NCBI GenBank assembly: GCA_029194535.1
Contig: JARFXR010000002.1
Span: forward strand, 682,001-746,000
From: Nitrospira sp.
Lineage (GTDB): Bacteria; Nitrospirota; Nitrospiria; Nitrospirales; Nitrospiraceae
DNA: 64,000 bases
Direction: 5' to 3'
In this document: piece after piece, positions 43,346 through 53,057 of the stretch
Position numbering within the stretch: position 1 is the stretch's first letter
Layout of the letters: the number at the start of each line of letters is the position of its first letter
Notes under the pieces: model-generated
Database searches by the model: none
What the model saw: only the letters and a program-made list of their open reading frames with translations
What the model was told of the DNA's origin: nothing
Translations under genes and position numbers: made by a program

Positions 43346-44542
43346 ATGGACCGTCATATTGTCTATCTGCAGATTCCTTGTTTCGGAATTGCGCTGGCTC
43401 AGGCAACCGAACCGGCACTACGGAACCGCCCTGTCGTGCTGGCCCCTATTCACACCCAACGCGCATTGGTCCTTGAAGCCTCTCGCGAAGCGATGCAAGA
43501 AGGAGTACGGCTCGGCATCCCAATCGAGTTGGCCCGGCGACTATGTCCAAGCCTACGACTCATTCCACCGGACTTGTCGTCGATACAGGCAGCTCATCGC
43601 GCCGTGCAACAGACCGTCCTGCCTTTCGCGCCGGTGTGGGAATCGATCAGGCCCGGAGCGCTGTTTCTGGATCTCACCGGAACGACCCGTTGCTTCGGCC
43701 CTCCCATCGATACGGTTTCCCGCCTCGGACGAGCATTGACCCGGCAACAAGGATTGCAGAGTGTCATCGGACTGGCAGGAAGCAAACTGGTTTCGCAACT
43801 GGCGGCGACCTCTCTCGCCGCACCGCCGCAAATACTCTCCATCCAAGCAGGCTCGGAGCAACCGTTTCTCGCCCCCTTGCCGGCCGCATGGCTGCCAGGT
43901 CTCTATCATCACACACAGCACATACGCCCATCGCAAATTTTGCAGCGGCTGGAAGATTTGAATCTGCGGACCATGGGAGACGTCTCGTCCGTACCGCTGA
44001 CTCATCTGCAATCGGCGTTCGGTGCCGCCGCCGCCGCGTGGTTGCATGATTGGGCATCGGGAGTCGATCCGTCTCCCGTCCGTTCTCTGACCGATCAACC
44101 GTCGATCGAGCGGTCGCTCAGGCTGGATCCCGAAGAGATCGACGACGGTCTGTTACTGGGACGCTTATACGAACTATTGGAGAGCCTCTGCACGATGCTT
44201 CGACAACAGGGACGAGTCTGCCGGCGCCTGCTGCTCATCGTTCGGCACAGTGATCAGCATCAACAGGTCACCCAGCAAAGGCTCCACCAGGCGACCTATT
44301 GGGAAGCCGATCTCAAACCGGTGCTCAGGCGTCTGTTCATTCGGTGCTTCCGACGCCGTGTCCGGCTGCAGCACGTGACGCTTCAGGTCGATCACTTGGA
44401 ATCTCCGGCCGAACAACTTGGACTGTTCGAGACACCGACGTCCTCTGCGCAACCGGCGCACCAGCGTCTGTCCCTGGCTGTGGATCGGATTCGTGCCAAG
44501 TTCGGCGCGCAGGCCGTTTCTTGGGGCGCGGTCCGACGATGA
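43346..44542 (+). CDS. imuB: ImuB-like, probably non-catalytic Y-family DNA polymerase
   Basis: 398 residues from the ATG at 43346 (43334 is possible). The start HIVYLQIPCFGIALAQATEP aligns with Y-family polymerases, but the catalytic Asp of motif I is replaced (YLQIPCFG). The place of the S-x-D-E motif reads ALFLDLTGTTRCFGPP. Loss of both acidic sites is the mark of ImuB, which acts as adaptor for the DnaE2 polymerase in mutagenic repair. QLGLFETP near the C terminus may be a clamp-binding motif. Stop and dnaE2 start overlap (ATGA). Confidence 0.82.
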   Translation: MDRHIVYLQIPCFGIALAQATEPALRNRPVVLAPIHTQRALVLEASREAMQEGVRLGIPIELARRLCPSLRLIPPDLSSIQAAHRAVQQTVLPFAPVWESIRPGALFLDLTGTTRCFGPPIDTVSRLGRALTRQQGLQSVIGLAGSKLVSQLAATSLAAPPQILSIQAGSEQPFLAPLPAAWLPGLYHHTQHIRPSQILQRLEDLNLRTMGDVSSVPLTHLQSAFGAAAAAWLHDWASGVDPSPVRSLTDQPSIERSLRLDPEEIDDGLLLGRLYELLESLCTMLRQQGRVCRRLLLIVRHSDQHQQVTQQRLHQATYWEADLKPVLRRLFIRCFRRRVRLQHVTLQVDHLESPAEQLGLFETPTSSAQPAHQRLSLAVDRIRAKFGAQAVSWGAVRR

Positions 44543-47500
44543 CGCCCTCTCCGTTCGTTCATCTGCATGTCCACTCGCATTACTCACCGATGCGCGGCGC
44601 GTCCTCTCTTGACGAGTTGTGTGTCGCGGCGCAACGGCAAGGCCTCTCCTGCCTGGCGTTGACCGATACCAACGGGCTCTACGGCGCCATCCGATTTATC
44701 GATCACGCTCGGCAGCGGGGACTGCGGCCCATTCTCGGCGCCGAACTGACGACCGCCGGCCACCGCGCCGTGCTGCTGGTCAAAACCCTCGATGGCTATG
44801 CCAATCTCTGTCGTCTGCTGTCTGAACGACACGATGATCAGTCGTTCGATTTTCTTTCCGCCGTCGTCCGCCATCGCCAAGGCTTGATCGTCTTCACCGA
44901 CGATGAAGCGGCCTTGTCCGCGTGGGCCGGGGAATCCACTCGCGATCTCTACGTGGAGTTGACGCCTGGCCCCGCCATGTACGAGACGTTGCAGTTCAGC
45001 CGCCGCACCGGGCTGCCGCCGGTCGCCACCAACCGGGTGTATTTTGCGGACCCGGAAGACTACGGCACGCATCGATTGCTGCGCGCGATTGCGCTTAATA
45101 CCACGCTGTCGCGATTGCCCGCCGAAGCTTGCTGCGGACCTTCTCAATGGCTGATGTCGCCCGCGCGGATGGCTTCGCATTTTCCCCATGCGCCAGACGC
45201 TCTGGACAATACGGCCCGAATTGCCGACGCCTGTCACAGCGAGTGGTGCGTTCGCGACGCCGTATTTTCCTCGTTTGGAGACCTCACGGATGACGAAGCA
45301 TTCACCGCTCTTCGCGCGCGCACCTATGCAGGGGCCTTAGAACGATACGGCACCCTCTCGCCACAGATCCGCGAGCGGATTGAAAGGGAACTCACCATCA
45401 TTCGACACAAACGCTTCGCTCATTACTTCTTGGTGGCGCAGGAAATCGTCGGAACGCGCCTGACGTGCGGCCGCGGCTCTGTGGCGGCTTCGATCGTCTC
45501 TTACTGCTTGAGAATCACGCACGTGGATCCTCTCAAACACAATTTGTTCTTCGAGCGGTTTTTAAATCCGGGGCGAACAGACCCGCCCGATATCGACATC
45601 GATTTCCCCTGGGATGAGCGTGAGAAGGTCCTCGAGCAGATCTTCGAGCAGTACGACGGTCGGGCGGCGATGGTCGCGAATCAGAACCATCTCGGTCTGC
45701 GCGCGGCCATCCGCGAAACCGCGAAGGTCTACGGCATGCCGGCCAAGGCCATATCGACCGTCTGCTCCCGCATCATGCGTGAACAGGCCTTCATCGACGC
45801 CAAAACCCGCGGACAATGGCTCCATGCGATCGTGACGTCCCTCCGCTTGAACGGCCCATGGCCTGAAATTTTAGAGCAGGCACTGCGGGTGCAGAACCAT
45901 TTTCGCCATCTCTCTCTTCATTGTGGAGGCGTGGTGATCACACCCGATGACGTCAGACGTTATGTGCCGGTAGAGCGAACGGTCAAAAGCCGGCCGGTTA
46001 TTCAATGGGAAAAGAACCAGGCGGAGGAAGCAGGCCTGGTCAAGATCGACATTCTGGGGAACCGTTCGCTCGCCGTCATCCGTGATGCGTTGAAGGCCGT
46101 CGCACGTCATACGGGCCGCAACATCGACTACGCGACATGGGACCCGTTACGCGACCAGGCCACACAAGATCTGATCAGACGCGGCGATACCATCGGGTGT
46201 TTCTACATCGAATCTCCGGCCACGAGACTCCTGTTGAAAAAGCTCTGGGTCGGCATGCCGCCCGACCGGCTGTCGACCGCCGATGTATTCGACTATCTCG
46301 TCATCGTCTCGTCGCTCGTCAGGCCCGCCGCCATCACTTTCGTCCATGACTTTGTCCGGCGTGCCCACGGACAATCCTACAAGCCGTTGCACCCTCTGAT
46401 CGAGCCCATTTTGGACGACACGTTCGGCATTATGGTGTACCAGGAAGATGTCACGAAGGTGGCGATGGCGCTGGCCGGCTTTTCCGTGGAAGACGCGGAT
46501 CAACTCCGCAAGATCATCAGCAAAAAACACAAGCAGCGGCAGCTTCGGGATTATTACCGGCAGTTTTGCCGCGGCGCGGCCAGCAACGGCGCATTGCAGG
46601 AAGTGATCGAGAAGGTGTGGGCGATGATCATGAGCTTCGCCGGCTATAGCTTTTGCAAGCCTCACTCAGCCAGCTATGCGCAGGTCTCATTCAAATCGGC
46701 CTATCTTCGCGCCCATTTTCCGGCCGAATTCATGGCGGCCGTCATCAGCAATCGCGGCGGATTCTATTCGACGGTCGCTTACCTCTCTGAAGCGCGTCGC
46801 ATGGGGCTGGCGGTCCTGCTTCCGGATGTGAACGCCAGCGAGTGGGCCTATCAGGGCGAAGGAGATCGGCTGCGCATGGGTCTGATGCAGGTTAACACGT
46901 TGTCGGAAGACTTTTGCGCCCGGATCGTCAACGAGCGGACGGCACGCGGCCCCTATCGCTCCTTCCAGGACTTTCTTCAGCGCATCCAACCCGACACAGA
47001 GCAAGCTCGAGCGCTCGTTCGCGCGGGCTGCTGTGATTCCATCGCCGGCGAACTCACCCGTCCGGCGCTGCTCTGGCGAGCCTACGCAGGCGAGGCCGAA
47101 TCCGATCCATTGCCGATACCAGACGAGTACGTTCCCAGGCAGAAGTTGACCCATGAGATCGAGTCGTTTGGTTTTCCGGCGAGCCGTCACCCCTTGACCC
47201 AGTATCGCAGCCAGATTGAGCGAGTGCGACCGATTCCGGCTTCACACATGGATCGGTTCATCGGACGACACATCACCATGGTGGGATGGCTCGTCACGGA
47301 AAAGCCCGTGGAAACCAAAGACGGTCTCGCGATGGAATTTCTGACCCTGGAGGATACCACCGCCCTCTATGATGCGACTCTGTTTCCCGACGTCTACCGA
47401 CGCTGCCGCCGACTCCTGTCGTCCGGGCGACCATACCGGCCATATGTGGTGCGCGGGGTGGTGGAAAACTCATTCGGTGCCGTGACCATCACAGTCTCGG

Positions 47501-47565
47501 ACCTCCGTTTCCTCGATCTCCTACCGGAGGACGATATATCTCCGTTCCTGCCTTCGGAGTCGTAA
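44539..47565 (+). CDS. dnaE2: Error-prone DNA polymerase DnaE2 (ImuC)
   Basis: 1008 residues from the ATG overlapping the imuB stop. An N-terminal PHP domain (VHLHVHSHYSPMRGASSLDE) is followed by ALTDTNGLYG, in which the usual metal-binding His (TDH) is Thr. The polymerase active site is PPDIDIDFPWDERE with GRGSVAASIVSYCL; SFCKPHSASYAQVSFKSAY and a C-terminal OB-fold segment complete the C-family layout. It carries out translesion synthesis with ImuB. No imuA is adjacent. Confidence 0.92.
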   Translation: MTPSPFVHLHVHSHYSPMRGASSLDELCVAAQRQGLSCLALTDTNGLYGAIRFIDHARQRGLRPILGAELTTAGHRAVLLVKTLDGYANLCRLLSERHDDQSFDFLSAVVRHRQGLIVFTDDEAALSAWAGESTRDLYVELTPGPAMYETLQFSRRTGLPPVATNRVYFADPEDYGTHRLLRAIALNTTLSRLPAEACCGPSQWLMSPARMASHFPHAPDALDNTARIADACHSEWCVRDAVFSSFGDLTDDEAFTALRARTYAGALERYGTLSPQIRERIERELTIIRHKRFAHYFLVAQEIVGTRLTCGRGSVAASIVSYCLRITHVDPLKHNLFFERFLNPGRTDPPDIDIDFPWDEREKVLEQIFEQYDGRAAMVANQNHLGLRAAIRETAKVYGMPAKAISTVCSRIMREQAFIDAKTRGQWLHAIVTSLRLNGPWPEILEQALRVQNHFRHLSLHCGGVVITPDDVRRYVPVERTVKSRPVIQWEKNQAEEAGLVKIDILGNRSLAVIRDALKAVARHTGRNIDYATWDPLRDQATQDLIRRGDTIGCFYIESPATRLLLKKLWVGMPPDRLSTADVFDYLVIVSSLVRPAAITFVHDFVRRAHGQSYKPLHPLIEPILDDTFGIMVYQEDVTKVAMALAGFSVEDADQLRKIISKKHKQRQLRDYYRQFCRGAASNGALQEVIEKVWAMIMSFAGYSFCKPHSASYAQVSFKSAYLRAHFPAEFMAAVISNRGGFYSTVAYLSEARRMGLAVLLPDVNASEWAYQGEGDRLRMGLMQVNTLSEDFCARIVNERTARGPYRSFQDFLQRIQPDTEQARALVRAGCCDSIAGELTRPALLWRAYAGEAESDPLPIPDEYVPRQKLTHEIESFGFPASRHPLTQYRSQIERVRPIPASHMDRFIGRHITMVGWLVTEKPVETKDGLAMEFLTLEDTTALYDATLFPDVYRRCRRLLSSGRPYRPYVVRGVVENSFGAVTITVSDLRFLDLLPEDDISPFLPSES

Positions 47566-47737
47566 CACAGTGCTCGATGAGACCCCGCACGGCGGCGACA
47601 GAATAGTTTCGATCCCTCCTCCGGGAAAAGACGATTCCTTTCTACTGCTGTGGCGTCGAGGCAGGCGGGATTCATTCTGCAGAATACACGCTCGAGATTC
47701 GGCGCATCCTGATCAAGCGAGGGGTCTCAACATGCAT

Positions 47738-48325
47738 CTACCTGCCGGTCTTGAACCAGTAAATCAACTCAAAGAGATGGAGATCGGCCCCGCGCGTGTG
47801 ATGCCCGTAGATCATCGCGTCAGAATAATGCTGAAAATGGTATCCGAGTCCAAGCGGCCCAAGGAAACGACTGGTCGCGCCGAAGGTCCAGACGAATTGA
47901 AACGGGCCTCCGAAATTCTGGATTCCGTACTTGTGATCGGCGAGCAACGCTCCGCCGAACCCCATGTCGAGGGACAATAGCCCGTCTTTCCTGCCGATCG
48001 CGAGATCCAGCGGCACCAACGTGAAAATTCCATTGGTTTCTTGGGCCGCGTGGAGTACTCCACCGGAGGTCAACAGTCTGGTCCCGGCCACCCAGCTCAT
48101 TCCGAGGTCCCACTCCCACGGCAGACGTACCGCGAGCACAAGGTCGGCTTGCTGAAAGTAATACTTCTGTTCCTCTTCTAGCGGCGAAATGCCGCTGAAG
48201 CCGCCTCTCACCGCGAGCGATTCAAGCCTGAACTCGCCGGCCCATCCGAATGAACCAGCTCCGACGATGCAGAAGCAGACGACACACACATACCGCAGCT
48301 TCCCGTGGCCACCGGCCGGACGCAC
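47738..48325 (-). CDS. PagL-like lipid A 3-O-deacylase family protein
   Basis: 195 residues from a GTG at 48325, preceded by AAGGGAG. A signal peptide ends near GSFGWA/GEF. The remaining strands have outer-membrane beta-barrel character, and LGYHFQHYSDAMIYGHHTRG near the C terminus keeps the His-x-Ser pair used by PagL-type acyloxyacyl hydrolases; a terminal aromatic YWF fits barrel insertion. It may remove an acyl chain from lipid A. Activity is inferred. Confidence 0.7.
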   Translation of the reverse strand: MRPAGGHGKLRYVCVVCFCIVGAGSFGWAGEFRLESLAVRGGFSGISPLEEEQKYYFQQADLVLAVRLPWEWDLGMSWVAGTRLLTSGGVLHAAQETNGIFTLVPLDLAIGRKDGLLSLDMGFGGALLADHKYGIQNFGGPFQFVWTFGATSRFLGPLGLGYHFQHYSDAMIYGHHTRGADLHLFELIYWFKTGR

Positions 48326-48396
48326 GCGACACTCCCTTACTGTCCGTGATTTCGAGGAATGGAATCGATGTCGGGCATGTTGCTACAGAAGCTAAT

Positions 48397-49488
48397 CTAC
48401 ACGTTGAACCTGAAGTATACGATATCCGCCTCCTTGATCACGTAGTCCTTGCCCTCGAGGCGAAAGAGTCCCTTTTCTTTGACCTTGGCTTCCGACCGCT
48501 GAGTCAGCAGGTCGTCATAGGTATACACCTCGGCGCGGATGAACCCCCGTTCCATGTCCGAATGGATCTTTCCGGCGGCTTGGGGCGCTTTGGTATTCCT
48601 CACGATGGGCCAGGCACGCGACTCGGTTTCACCAGCTGTAAAGAACGTGATGAGATTGAGCAAGGTATACGCCTCGCGCGTCAGGCGCACGAGACCGGAC
48701 TCGCTCAAGCCCATTTCGTTCAGAAAGTCGGCCCGTTCAGCCTCGGCCAGCGACGACACCTCCGCCTCGAATTGCCCGCAGATCCTGACCACTCGGGCCC
48801 CGCGTCGCGCAGCGAAGTCCTGTACGGCCTTCACTTCCGTCTGGTCGGCCTGCTGTCCCTCCGACACGTTGGCCACGAAGAGAACCGGCTTCGCCGAAAG
48901 GAGCTGGCATTCGTCCAGCAGCGCCCGCTCCTCCGGTTGATAGGTCAGATTGCCGAGCCATTCCCCTTTATCGAGCAACCCGATCAGGCGTGAGAGGAAT
49001 TCCATCTCGAACGCGGCCTTCTTGTCGCCTGCCCGCACTTTCTTTTCCGTCTTCTGCTTGCGGCGGTCCAGGGCCTCCAAATCAGCCAGCATCAACTCGG
49101 TCTCGATAACGGCAATGTCCCGGAGCGGATCTATCCGACCGGACACGTGCACGACGTCGGAATCGGCAAAGCAGCGCACGACGTGCAGCAAGGCATCCAC
49201 CTCTCGGATATGTCCGAGAAATTGGTTTCCGAGTCCCTCTCCTTTGCTCGCGCCCTCGACCAGCCCGGCGATGTCTCGGACCTCGAGCGTACTGTACGTT
49301 GTCTTCTTCGACTTGAAGATGTCGGTCAGTTTAAGAAGACGAGGATCCGGCACCAGCGCGATGCCCGTGTTGGGATCAACCGTGGCGAACGGGTAGTTGG
49401 CCGCAAGGGCCCCGCTGCCGGTCAAGGCATTGAATACCGTGGTCTTCCCCACGTTCGGCAATCCGATCATTCCGCAACAAAGTCCCAT
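48397..49488 (-). CDS. ychF: Redox-regulated ATPase / GTP-binding protein YchF
   Basis: 363 residues. The P-loop GLPNVGKTTVFNALTGSG is next to the N terminus, then YPFATVDPNTG, VRDIAGLVEGASKGEGLGNQ and a C-terminal TGS domain (AEVYTYDDLL to DIVYFRFNV). This Obg-related ATPase binds ribosomes and affects stress responses. It lies downstream of pth. Confidence 0.97.
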   Translation of the reverse strand: MGLCCGMIGLPNVGKTTVFNALTGSGALAANYPFATVDPNTGIALVPDPRLLKLTDIFKSKKTTYSTLEVRDIAGLVEGASKGEGLGNQFLGHIREVDALLHVVRCFADSDVVHVSGRIDPLRDIAVIETELMLADLEALDRRKQKTEKKVRAGDKKAAFEMEFLSRLIGLLDKGEWLGNLTYQPEERALLDECQLLSAKPVLFVANVSEGQQADQTEVKAVQDFAARRGARVVRICGQFEAEVSSLAEAERADFLNEMGLSESGLVRLTREAYTLLNLITFFTAGETESRAWPIVRNTKAPQAAGKIHSDMERGFIRAEVYTYDDLLTQRSEAKVKEKGLFRLEGKDYVIKEADIVYFRFNV

Positions 49489-49565
49489 GCTTCACCCTAT
49501 TTCCCGTCTCCGATCACGATCGCAGTAGCTGAGCTCCCGACAGTCAGATTCGACGCGCCGGTCAT

Positions 49566-50150
49566 TCATTCCTCGATCGCGTTCTGATGATCGCGCACGT
49601 TGAAGCGGTTCATTGCCACTTCGGTCCCCCGGTGAATCAGGCATTCCAGCGCGTCGACGGCTCGCTCCAGGCACGGCTCGAACACGTCCATCTCTTCCCG
49701 TGTCACCGGTTCCAACACATAGTCCGCCGAATCCTGTCGGGGAGCCGGTCGGCCGATCCCGATTTTGATCCTGACGAACTCCTGAGTACCCAAGGCTTCG
49801 ACGACCGACTTGATGCCGTTGTGTCCGCCGTGGCCGCCAGCCCGTTTGATCCGGAGACGTCCTGTTTCCAGATCCAGGTCATCATGGATGAGAAGGAGGT
49901 CGTCTGCGGTAAGCCGGTACTGGCGGAGGAGACCCTTGAGCGGCGGACCCGTCACATTCATGAAGTCGAGGGTGCCGGCAAGCTCGATGAGTTCCGAGCC
50001 AAGCCGTCCCGACCCCCGTTGAGCGGTCCCGCGCCTGGAGAGACGGATTCCCCATCGGGTGGCAGCCCGCTCCAGCACCCATATGCCGGCATTGTGGCGG
50101 GTCTGGGCGTACGAGGTGCCGGGGTTGCCCAGCCCAACGATGAGGCGCAA
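49566..50150 (-). CDS. pth: Peptidyl-tRNA hydrolase
   Basis: 194 residues. MRLIVGLGNPGTSYAQTRHN has the catalytic Asn and His, and LLIHDDLDLETGRLRIKRAG has the Asp; GGHGGHNGIKSV follows. It releases tRNA from stalled peptidyl-tRNA. It follows rplY by two bases, a common pairing. Confidence 0.97.
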   Translation of the reverse strand: MRLIVGLGNPGTSYAQTRHNAGIWVLERAATRWGIRLSRRGTAQRGSGRLGSELIELAGTLDFMNVTGPPLKGLLRQYRLTADDLLLIHDDLDLETGRLRIKRAGGHGGHNGIKSVVEALGTQEFVRIKIGIGRPAPRQDSADYVLEPVTREEMDVFEPCLERAVDALECLIHRGTEVAMNRFNVRDHQNAIEE

Positions 50151-50152
50151 CG

Positions 50153-50941
50153 TTACTTCTTCTTCTCGGCTTCTTTCTTCTCAGCCTTTGGGGCTGCAGC
50201 CGTGGCTTCCTTCTTATCTCCCACCTTGGCGTCAGCAGCGGCCGGAGCGGCAGTCTTGGAAGCCTCCGCAGCTTCGGCACCCTCCACCGGAACCTTGCCT
50301 TTCGCCATGACTTCCGGCTCCTTCGCCCCTTCCGGTCCGGCAGCCTGACTGGTCAATAAGGCTTCAAGTTTGGCATCCGACATCGGGACGGCAACGCTCA
50401 CAACCATCTGCTCCGGATCGTCGAGGTAGCGGACACCTTCGCGCTTGGCGATTTCCTTGAGATGAATTCCCTGCCCGATGGCCAGCGGAGACGCGTCAAC
50501 CTCGATATGATCGGGCAGCGCGGCGGGGAAGCACTCGACCGACAGCTCGCGCATGTTGAAATGGAGGATCCCGCCTTCCTTCACGCCGGCCGGCGTGCCT
50601 CCGATCACGTGCACCGGCACCTTGACACGAATCGGCTTTTCCATGGAGATCTCAAACAAATCCGCATGAAGCACGTGACCCTCAACAGGGTCCACCTGGA
50701 AATCGCGCAGGAGCGCGGTTCGCTTCGGGTTGGACTTGACTCCGGCGATGCTCAGCGAAATCAGCGCCGTGCTGCCCGCTTGCGACTTCAGGATTCTGAC
50801 CAGAGGTTCGGGCTCGATGGTCAACAGAAGGCACTCGCCTTGCCCATACAACACTGCGGGAACTTTCCCTTCTCGCCGCAACTGACGCGCAGCGCCCTTA
50901 CCGGATTTCTCCCGCACGGTGACCGCCAAATCGAATTTCAT
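50153..50941 (-). CDS. rplY: 50S ribosomal protein L25/Ctc
   Basis: 262 residues, the long Ctc form. Opens with DLAVTVREKSGKGAARQLRR and VPAVLYGQGECLL; the second domain holds HFNMRELSVECFPAALPDHI. The C-terminal ~60 residues are an Ala/Lys/Glu-rich tail. It binds 5S rRNA. It lies between prs and pth, the common order prs-rplY-pth-ychF. Confidence 0.96.
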   Translation of the reverse strand: MKFDLAVTVREKSGKGAARQLRREGKVPAVLYGQGECLLLTIEPEPLVRILKSQAGSTALISLSIAGVKSNPKRTALLRDFQVDPVEGHVLHADLFEISMEKPIRVKVPVHVIGGTPAGVKEGGILHFNMRELSVECFPAALPDHIEVDASPLAIGQGIHLKEIAKREGVRYLDDPEQMVVSVAVPMSDAKLEALLTSQAAGPEGAKEPEVMAKGKVPVEGAEAAEASKTAAPAAADAKVGDKKEATAAAPKAEKKEAEKKK

Positions 50942-50976
50942 GTCACTCCTCCGTTCCGCGTCTTCACAATCCCGCG

Positions 50977-51918
50977 CTAGGCGAACAGCGAACTCACCGA
51001 CTCATCTTCATGGATGCGGCGGATGGCTTCGCCCAACAACGGCGCGACCGACAATTGATACAATTTCGGGCAGGTCTGTTCCTTGCCTCGTAGTGGAATC
51101 GTATTCGTCACGATGACCTGTTTGATGCAGGACCCTCGCAATCGCTCGAGGGCCGGGCCTGACAGAACCGCGTGCGTACAGGCGGTCCACACTTCACGGG
51201 CACCCTTGTCGGCGCAGGCCTGGGCTCCTTGCACGATCGTCCCGGCCGTGTCGATCATGTCGTCCAACAACAACGCGCTCTTGCCTTCAACGTCGCCGAT
51301 GATGTTCATGATCTGCGTCTGATTCGGCCCCTCGCGCCGCTTGTCGATGATGGCCAGAGTGGCCTGCAACCGCTTGGCGAAGGCGCGGGCCCGTTCGACG
51401 CCGCCGGCGTCGGGTGACACGATCACGAGATCCTTGACCTTCTTCTTCGTGATGTAGTCCAACAGGACCGGCAACGCATAGAGATGGTCGACCGGCACAT
51501 TAAAGAACCCCTGAATCTGTCCGGCATGGAGATCCATGGTCAGCACGCGGTCCGTCCCGGCCGTGCTGATGAGATCCGCGACCAGTTTGGCCGAAATTGG
51601 AACGCGGGGCTGGTCCTTGCGGTCTTGCCTGGCGTAACCGAAATACGGAATGACGGCGGTGATCCGGTTAGCGGACGACCGCTTGAGCGCATCGATCATG
51701 ATCAGCAACTCCATCAGGGAGTCGTTGACCGGCTCGCAAGAGGACTGCACGACGAAGACATCTGCCCCGCGGACATTCTCCTCGATCTTGACCCGGATCT
51801 CTCCGTCACTAAAAGAGGCCACGGTCGCCTCGCCCAGTTTGACGCCCAGATAGGCGCAGATTTCATGGGCAAGGGCCAAGTTCGCGTTGCCAGAGAAAAT
51901 CATCAGTTCTCTGCTCAT
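50977..51918 (-). CDS. prs: Ribose-phosphate pyrophosphokinase
   Basis: 313 residues. [20 protein letters not shown], the PRPP-site [20 protein letters not shown] and [17 protein letters not shown] are the family marks. It makes PRPP for nucleotides, His and Trp. The 215 bases upstream (51919-52133) hold an inverted repeat (51996-52002 with 52015-52021) but no tRNA. Confidence 0.97.
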   Translation of the reverse strand: MSRELMIFSGNANLALAHEICAYLGVKLGEATVASFSDGEIRVKIEENVRGADVFVVQSSCEPVNDSLMELLIMIDALKRSSANRITAVIPYFGYARQDRKDQPRVPISAKLVADLISTAGTDRVLTMDLHAGQIQGFFNVPVDHLYALPVLLDYITKKKVKDLVIVSPDAGGVERARAFAKRLQATLAIIDKRREGPNQTQIMNIIGDVEGKSALLLDDMIDTAGTIVQGAQACADKGAREVWTACTHAVLSGPALERLRGSCIKQVIVTNTIPLRGKEQTCPKLYQLSVAPLLGEAIRRIHEDESVSSLFA

Positions 51919-52133
51919 CGGTCCCTCGAGCGGTCCTATGGATTAGCCTGTTCAGATCCTGACTGAGTCGTGGTTCGTCTCGACGACGGGCCGAAGTAGG
52001 CGAGCATTGGAATCCGCCTACCCCTGTTTGCTGCGCGTTGTTGAGGAAGCCAACCGAGGGAAAAGACTCTAACGGAATCCGCAGGGTCTTGTCAACCAAG
52101 CGCAGACAGCTACATGTTGCAGCGCATGGGCCA

Positions 52134-53057
52134 TTAGCGGATGGCGAGCGGCCCCGAACAGGTCGGCACCACAAACGTTTTCAGCCGTTCATCGGACTGG
52201 AATTCCATCTGGGCGCGTCGTGCGGACTGTTCGTCCCCAAACAGTCCGAACACCGTGGCCCCGCTGCCCGACAAGAGCGCGATCTCGGCCCCCTGCGCGA
52301 GGAGTGCTTGCTTGATCCGACCCAAAGTCGGGTGCTTGGCGAAGACCGGTGCCTCGAAGTCGTTCTCCGCTGCCGCCTTGAGGTGCTGCCAATCCATCTG
52401 AGTCTCTTCGTCCAGTGCGCGCTGCCTATCCGACAAGGGAGTCACTCCCGGCCGGGAAGCGGCCAGTTCTTGGTAGGCCCATCTAGTCTCGACGGCAAAT
52501 CCCGGATTCACCAGGACCGCCCAGCGGGCACCGCGGACGGCCACCGGCTTGACCACTTCTCCGCGCCCGGCGACGACGGCCGACGGCGAGAACAGGAAGA
52601 ACGACACGTCACTGCCCAGCATCTGTGCAACGTCCCGCATCTGTATCTGAGACCATCCGAGGCTCAACAGCCGATTCAGGCCTATGATCGTCGCGGCCGC
52701 GTCGCTGCTCCCTCCGCCTAGGCCCGCTCCCAGCGGAATTGCTTTCTTGAGTTCGATTTCAAGTCCGACCGCCATCCGGGCCCGATCCAATACGGCGACC
52801 GCGGCCTTGTGGACGAGATTGTTGTGATCACCCAGTAACTCCGTCGAGTCGCATCGGAGACGAACCTCTTCTGAGGTCGACAGACGAAGACGCACCTCGT
52901 CCTCCAGGGCGACTGTCTGCATGATCGACCAGATATTGTGATAACCGTCGGAGCGACGGTCTAGGATTCGGAGGATGAGATTGATTTTTGCGGGAGCCAA
53001 GACGGTAACCGCGAACGAGGAGCCAGCTGGTTCGGATGCGGAGGCACGGTTAGTCAC
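52134..53057 (-). CDS. ispE: 4-diphosphocytidyl-2-C-methyl-D-erythritol kinase
   Basis: 307 residues from a GTG overlapping the pilR end by eight bases, behind AGGAGG. LAPAKINLILRILDRRSDGY and the GHMP-kinase motif PLGAGLGGGSSDAAATI are diagnostic. It phosphorylates the MEP-pathway intermediate for isoprenoids. The ispE-prs-rplY-pth order is common. Confidence 0.95.
   Translation of the reverse strand: MTNRASASEPAGSSFAVTVLAPAKINLILRILDRRSDGYHNIWSIMQTVALEDEVRLRLSTSEEVRLRCDSTELLGDHNNLVHKAAVAVLDRARMAVGLEIELKKAIPLGAGLGGGSSDAAATIIGLNRLLSLGWSQIQMRDVAQMLGSDVSFFLFSPSAVVAGRGEVVKPVAVRGARWAVLVNPGFAVETRWAYQELAASRPGVTPLSDRQRALDEETQMDWQHLKAAAENDFEAPVFAKHPTLGRIKQALLAQGAEIALLSGSGATVFGLFGDEQSARRAQMEFQSDERLKTFVVPTCSGPLAIR

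Noticed and set aside
43118-43357. Minus-strand frame in the gap before imuB
   Set aside because: It runs across the palindrome and promoter, overlaps the imuB start and has no family motif.
51919-52133. Possible tRNA-Gln or terminator between ispE and prs
   Set aside because: A 7-bp inverted repeat (51996-52021) is present, but no T-arm consensus, no cloverleaf and no T-run could be found.
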